NCBI GenBank assembly: GCA_023260935.1
Contig: JALQTL010000155.1
Span: 1-7,805, forward strand
Length of the DNA: 7,805 nucleotides
Direction of reading: 5' to 3'
DNA from: Paracoccaceae bacterium
Lineage (GTDB): Bacteria > Pseudomonadota > Alphaproteobacteria > Rhodobacterales > Rhodobacteraceae
The notes under the pieces were generated by a model. It searched no databases, was not told where the DNA came from, and was given only the letters and a program-made list of their open reading frames with translations. A program made the translations under genes and the position numbers. Shown here piece after piece: positions 6,132 to 7,805 of the stretch; positions within the stretch are counted from its first letter, which is position 1, and each line of letters begins with the position of its first letter.

Positions 6132-6830
6132 TCAGAACATGATCGGTTCCAGAACTTCCGGTTCGATCACGCTGACCCCCGGCGGCACCCCGGTCTTCAG
6201 CACCTGCGCATCCTGCGCAAGGATCGGGAAGGTCCGGTAATGGCAGGGAATGATGCTGTGGAACTTGAAGTAGCGCCGCGCCGCATAGGCCGCGCGGTCC
6301 ATGTCCATCGTGTAATGCCCACCACAGGACAGGATGCCGATCCCCGGCTTGTGATAATCGGCCATCCATTCCATGTCGGCCATGATGTCGGTATCGCCCG
6401 AGGCATAGATCACCTGACCTTCGCCCGCGATCATGAAGCCGGCAGCGGATCCGCCCACAATGGGATGGCCGCCCTTGAAGTCGATGCTGGCGGAGTGGCT
6501 TGCGTTCACCATGGTGACGCGGGCGCCGCCAGCCTCGATCGTGCCGCCCTTGCCAAAGCCGGTGACATTGGCCGCGCCTTCGCGGGTCAGCCATTCGGCC
6601 AGTTCATGAATGGCGGCGATGCCGGCCCCGGTTTCTGCCGCGATCTGAACGGCGGATGCGGCATGGTCGCCATGCGCATGGGTCAGCAGGATATGCGTGG
6701 CCCCGGCAATCGCCTCGGCCCGGCGGTCGGCTGGAAACATCGGGTTGCCATCCAGCCACGGGTCAAGCAGCAGCACGGCCTCTTCGATCTCGATGCGAAA
6801 GCCGGAATGGCCAAGCCAGGTGATTTTCAT
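6132..6830 (-). CDS. UPF0173 family metal-dependent hydrolase (metallo-beta-lactamase fold)
   Basis: This 232-residue protein is full length for the family. It opens with the typical MKITWLGHSGF and DPWLDGNP (24-31). It carries the metallo-beta-lactamase metal motif HAHGDH at 51-56, further likely ligands His112 and Asp146 or Asp148 (GDTD, 145-148), and His197 in PCHYRTFP. The expected fold is a dinuclear metal hydrolase in the cytoplasm; no signal peptide is present. The physiological substrate is not known for UPF0173, so none is assigned. The start at 6830 is chosen because GGAGG lies 5 nt upstream and the family sequence begins exactly there. An in-frame ATG at 7040 would add 70 unrelated residues and overlap gatC. 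It is divergent from gatC, which suggests its own promoter rather than an operon role. Confidence 0.93.
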   Translation of the reverse strand: MKITWLGHSGFRIEIEEAVLLLDPWLDGNPMFPADRRAEAIAGATHILLTHAHGDHAASAVQIAAETGAGIAAIHELAEWLTREGAANVTGFGKGGTIEAGGARVTMVNASHSASIDFKGGHPIVGGSAAGFMIAGEGQVIYASGDTDIMADMEWMADYHKPGIGILSCGGHYTMDMDRAAYAARRYFKFHSIIPCHYRTFPILAQDAQVLKTGVPPGVSVIEPEVLEPIMF

Positions 6831-6859
6831 GCGAACCTCCGTCGTCTGTGTGATGCCCA

Positions 6860-6887
6860 AGGTTAGGGCTTTGGCGCGACATGTCCA
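6860..6887 (-). promoter_or_regulatory. Candidate promoter of the UPF0173 gene
   Basis: On the minus strand TGGACA (6882-6887, five of six matches to TTGACA) is followed after 16 bp by TAACCT (6860-6865, three of six matches to TATAAT). The start would be near 6853, with a leader of about 22 nt containing the GGAGG site. Found by eye. Confidence 0.4.
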
Positions 6888-6933
6888 TGACGGGCGTGCA
6901 GGGGGCCCGTGTCGGGGCCATGGTCCCAGACCC

Positions 6934-6962
6934 TTGCAGGGCCGGGGGCGGGGGGCTAAACG
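6934..6962 (+). promoter_or_regulatory. Weak candidate promoter of gatC-gatA
   Basis: TTGCAG (6934-6939) and TAAACG (6957-6962) are spaced by exactly 17 bp, about 28 nt before the gatC start. Each box matches consensus at only three of six positions. The rest of the 160-bp divergent region (6831-6990) is GC-rich with short inverted repeats but nothing else I can name. Confidence 0.25.
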
Positions 6963-6990
6963 GGGGCCAAGTGAAGGAAAGGGAACCCCC

Positions 6991-7278
6991 ATGTCCATCG
7001 ACATCGAAACCGCCCGCAAGGTGGCCAAGCTGGCCCGCATCAGGGTTCAGGATGATGATCTGCCCGCCCTTGCGGAAAAGCTGTCATCCATCCTTGGCTT
7101 CATGGAACAGTTGAACGAAGTGGATGTGACGGGGGTAGAGCCGATGACATCCGTAACGCCCATGCGCCTGAAGCGGCGCGCCGATGTGGTGACGGATGGC
7201 AATATTCAGGAAGCCGTCCTGAAGAACGCGCCCGACGCGCGTGAGGGGTTCTTTGCAGTGCCGAAGGTGGTGGAATGA
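6991..7278 (+). CDS. gatC: Asp-tRNA(Asn)/Glu-tRNA(Gln) amidotransferase subunit C
   Basis: The 95-residue protein is the usual GatC length and shows the family pattern. IETARKVAKLARI (5-17) forms the first helix, followed by a region around LGFMEQLNEVDVTGVEPM (35-52) and the C-terminal VLKNAPDAREGFFAVPKVVE (76-95). GatC is a small structural subunit that wraps GatA and GatB and stabilises the GatCAB complex, which amidates mischarged Glu-tRNA(Gln) and often Asp-tRNA(Asn). The ATG at 6991 is preceded by GGAAAGGG about 7 nt upstream. The stop overlaps the gatA start as ATGA, so the two are translationally coupled. gatB is not in the window. Confidence 0.96.
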   Translation: MSIDIETARKVAKLARIRVQDDDLPALAEKLSSILGFMEQLNEVDVTGVEPMTSVTPMRLKRRADVVTDGNIQEAVLKNAPDAREGFFAVPKVVE

Positions 7279-7805
7279 TCGCGAATACCTGGACGATCGA
7301 GGCCGCGCGTGATGCGCTGCGCAAGGGCGAAGTTTCGGCCGTTGACCTGACGATGGCCTGCCTGACGGCGATGGATGCGGGCGACGGGCTGAACGCCTTT
7401 GTCCACAAGACGCCCGAACTGGCGCTGGAACAGGCCCGGCATGCGGATGAGCGGCTGAAGGCCGGGGGCGCGCCGTCGATGTGCGGCATTCCGATCGGCG
7501 TCAAGGATCTGTTCGCCGTCAAGGGCGTGCCCACACAGGCGGGATCCTATATCCTGAACGGGTTCCGCCCTGAATACGATTCGACTGTGACCGCGCGCCT
7601 GTTCGAGGCCGGGGCGGTGATGCTGGGCAAGCTGAACATGGACGAATTTGCTATGGGGTCGTCCAACGAATCCTCGTGCTATGGTCCGGCGGTGAACCCT
7701 TGGAAAATCGATGACCGCAAGCTGACGCCCGGCGGGTCTTCGGGTGGGTCGGCGGCGGCGGTGGCAGCGGATCTGTGCCTTGCCGCCACGGGTACCGATA
7801 CTGGC
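7275..7805 (+). CDS. gatA: Asp-tRNA(Asn)/Glu-tRNA(Gln) amidotransferase subunit A, 5' part only
   Basis: The first 177 codons are present and in frame to the window edge; full GatA is usually near 490 residues. It is the glutaminase subunit of GatCAB, which releases ammonia from glutamine and channels it to GatB. The amidase signature is visible: GIPIGVKDLF with the catalytic Lys77, EFAMGSSNESS (124-134), and the TPGGSSGGSAAAVAA loop (151-165) in which Ser155 is the probable cis-serine. The window stops after GTDTG (173-177). The nucleophilic Ser is expected at about 179, 24 residues after the cis-serine as in other amidases, so it lies just outside. The start ATG overlaps the gatC stop by four bases. 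Confidence 0.97.
   Translation, partial: MIANTWTIEAARDALRKGEVSAVDLTMACLTAMDAGDGLNAFVHKTPELALEQARHADERLKAGGAPSMCGIPIGVKDLFAVKGVPTQAGSYILNGFRPEYDSTVTARLFEAGAVMLGKLNMDEFAMGSSNESSCYGPAVNPWKIDDRKLTPGGSSGGSAAAVAADLCLAATGTDTG

Noticed and set aside
5587..6594. A 335-residue open frame on the minus strand across tadA and the UPF0173 gene
   Set aside because: It is a shadow frame over two confidently identified genes, rich in Arg, Gly and His, with no recognisable family.
6831..7040. Seventy-residue N-terminal extension of the UPF0173 protein
   Set aside because: It overlaps gatC on the other strand, and family similarity plus a GGAGG site fix the start at 6830.

Overview
The window looks like a chromosomal segment from an alphaproteobacterium, most likely of the Rhodobacteraceae (inference). 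The grounds are high GC content, GC-rich third codon positions, and close resemblance of several proteins to that group's versions: a DUF2927 lipoprotein, RluB with a long basic tail, TTG-started TadA and a UPF0173 hydrolase. I see no insertion sequence, prophage gene, tRNA, rRNA or CRISPR array. Gene density is high and base composition is even throughout.

Left part, 1-4234, all on the minus strand: an apparent five-gene operon. In transcription order it encodes a 27-residue single-span membrane peptide, an XpaC-like membrane protein, a TelA-family coiled-coil protein, a DUF2927 lipoprotein, and an SPFH-domain protein that ends in a GYF_2-like domain and runs off the window. Gaps are short (1-nt overlap, then 29, 9 and 34 nt). 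A candidate sigma70 promoter lies just upstream, next to a hairpin that may end rluB transcription. XpaC and TelA homologues are also neighbours in Bacillus subtilis (xpaC-yaaN, from memory). SPFH proteins of this type (YdjI-like) occur in membrane-stress loci. I read the cluster as a candidate envelope-associated stress or membrane-maintenance system whose molecular function is undescribed. It is the most interesting part of the window.

Right part, 4410-7805: translation and housekeeping genes. rluB (minus) is divergent from tadA (plus) across 88 bp. tadA converges on a UPF0173 metallo-beta-lactamase-fold hydrolase (minus) with a 14-bp gap. That hydrolase is divergent from gatC-gatA (plus) across 160 bp. 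gatC and gatA overlap by ATGA, and gatA is cut by the window edge two codons before its expected catalytic serine. RluB modifies 23S rRNA, TadA makes the wobble inosine of tRNA-Arg, and GatCA(B) makes Gln-tRNA (and often Asn-tRNA) by transamidation, so this half serves translation fidelity.

Intergenic stretches are all under 200 bp. Promoters are proposed by eye only and are uncertain.
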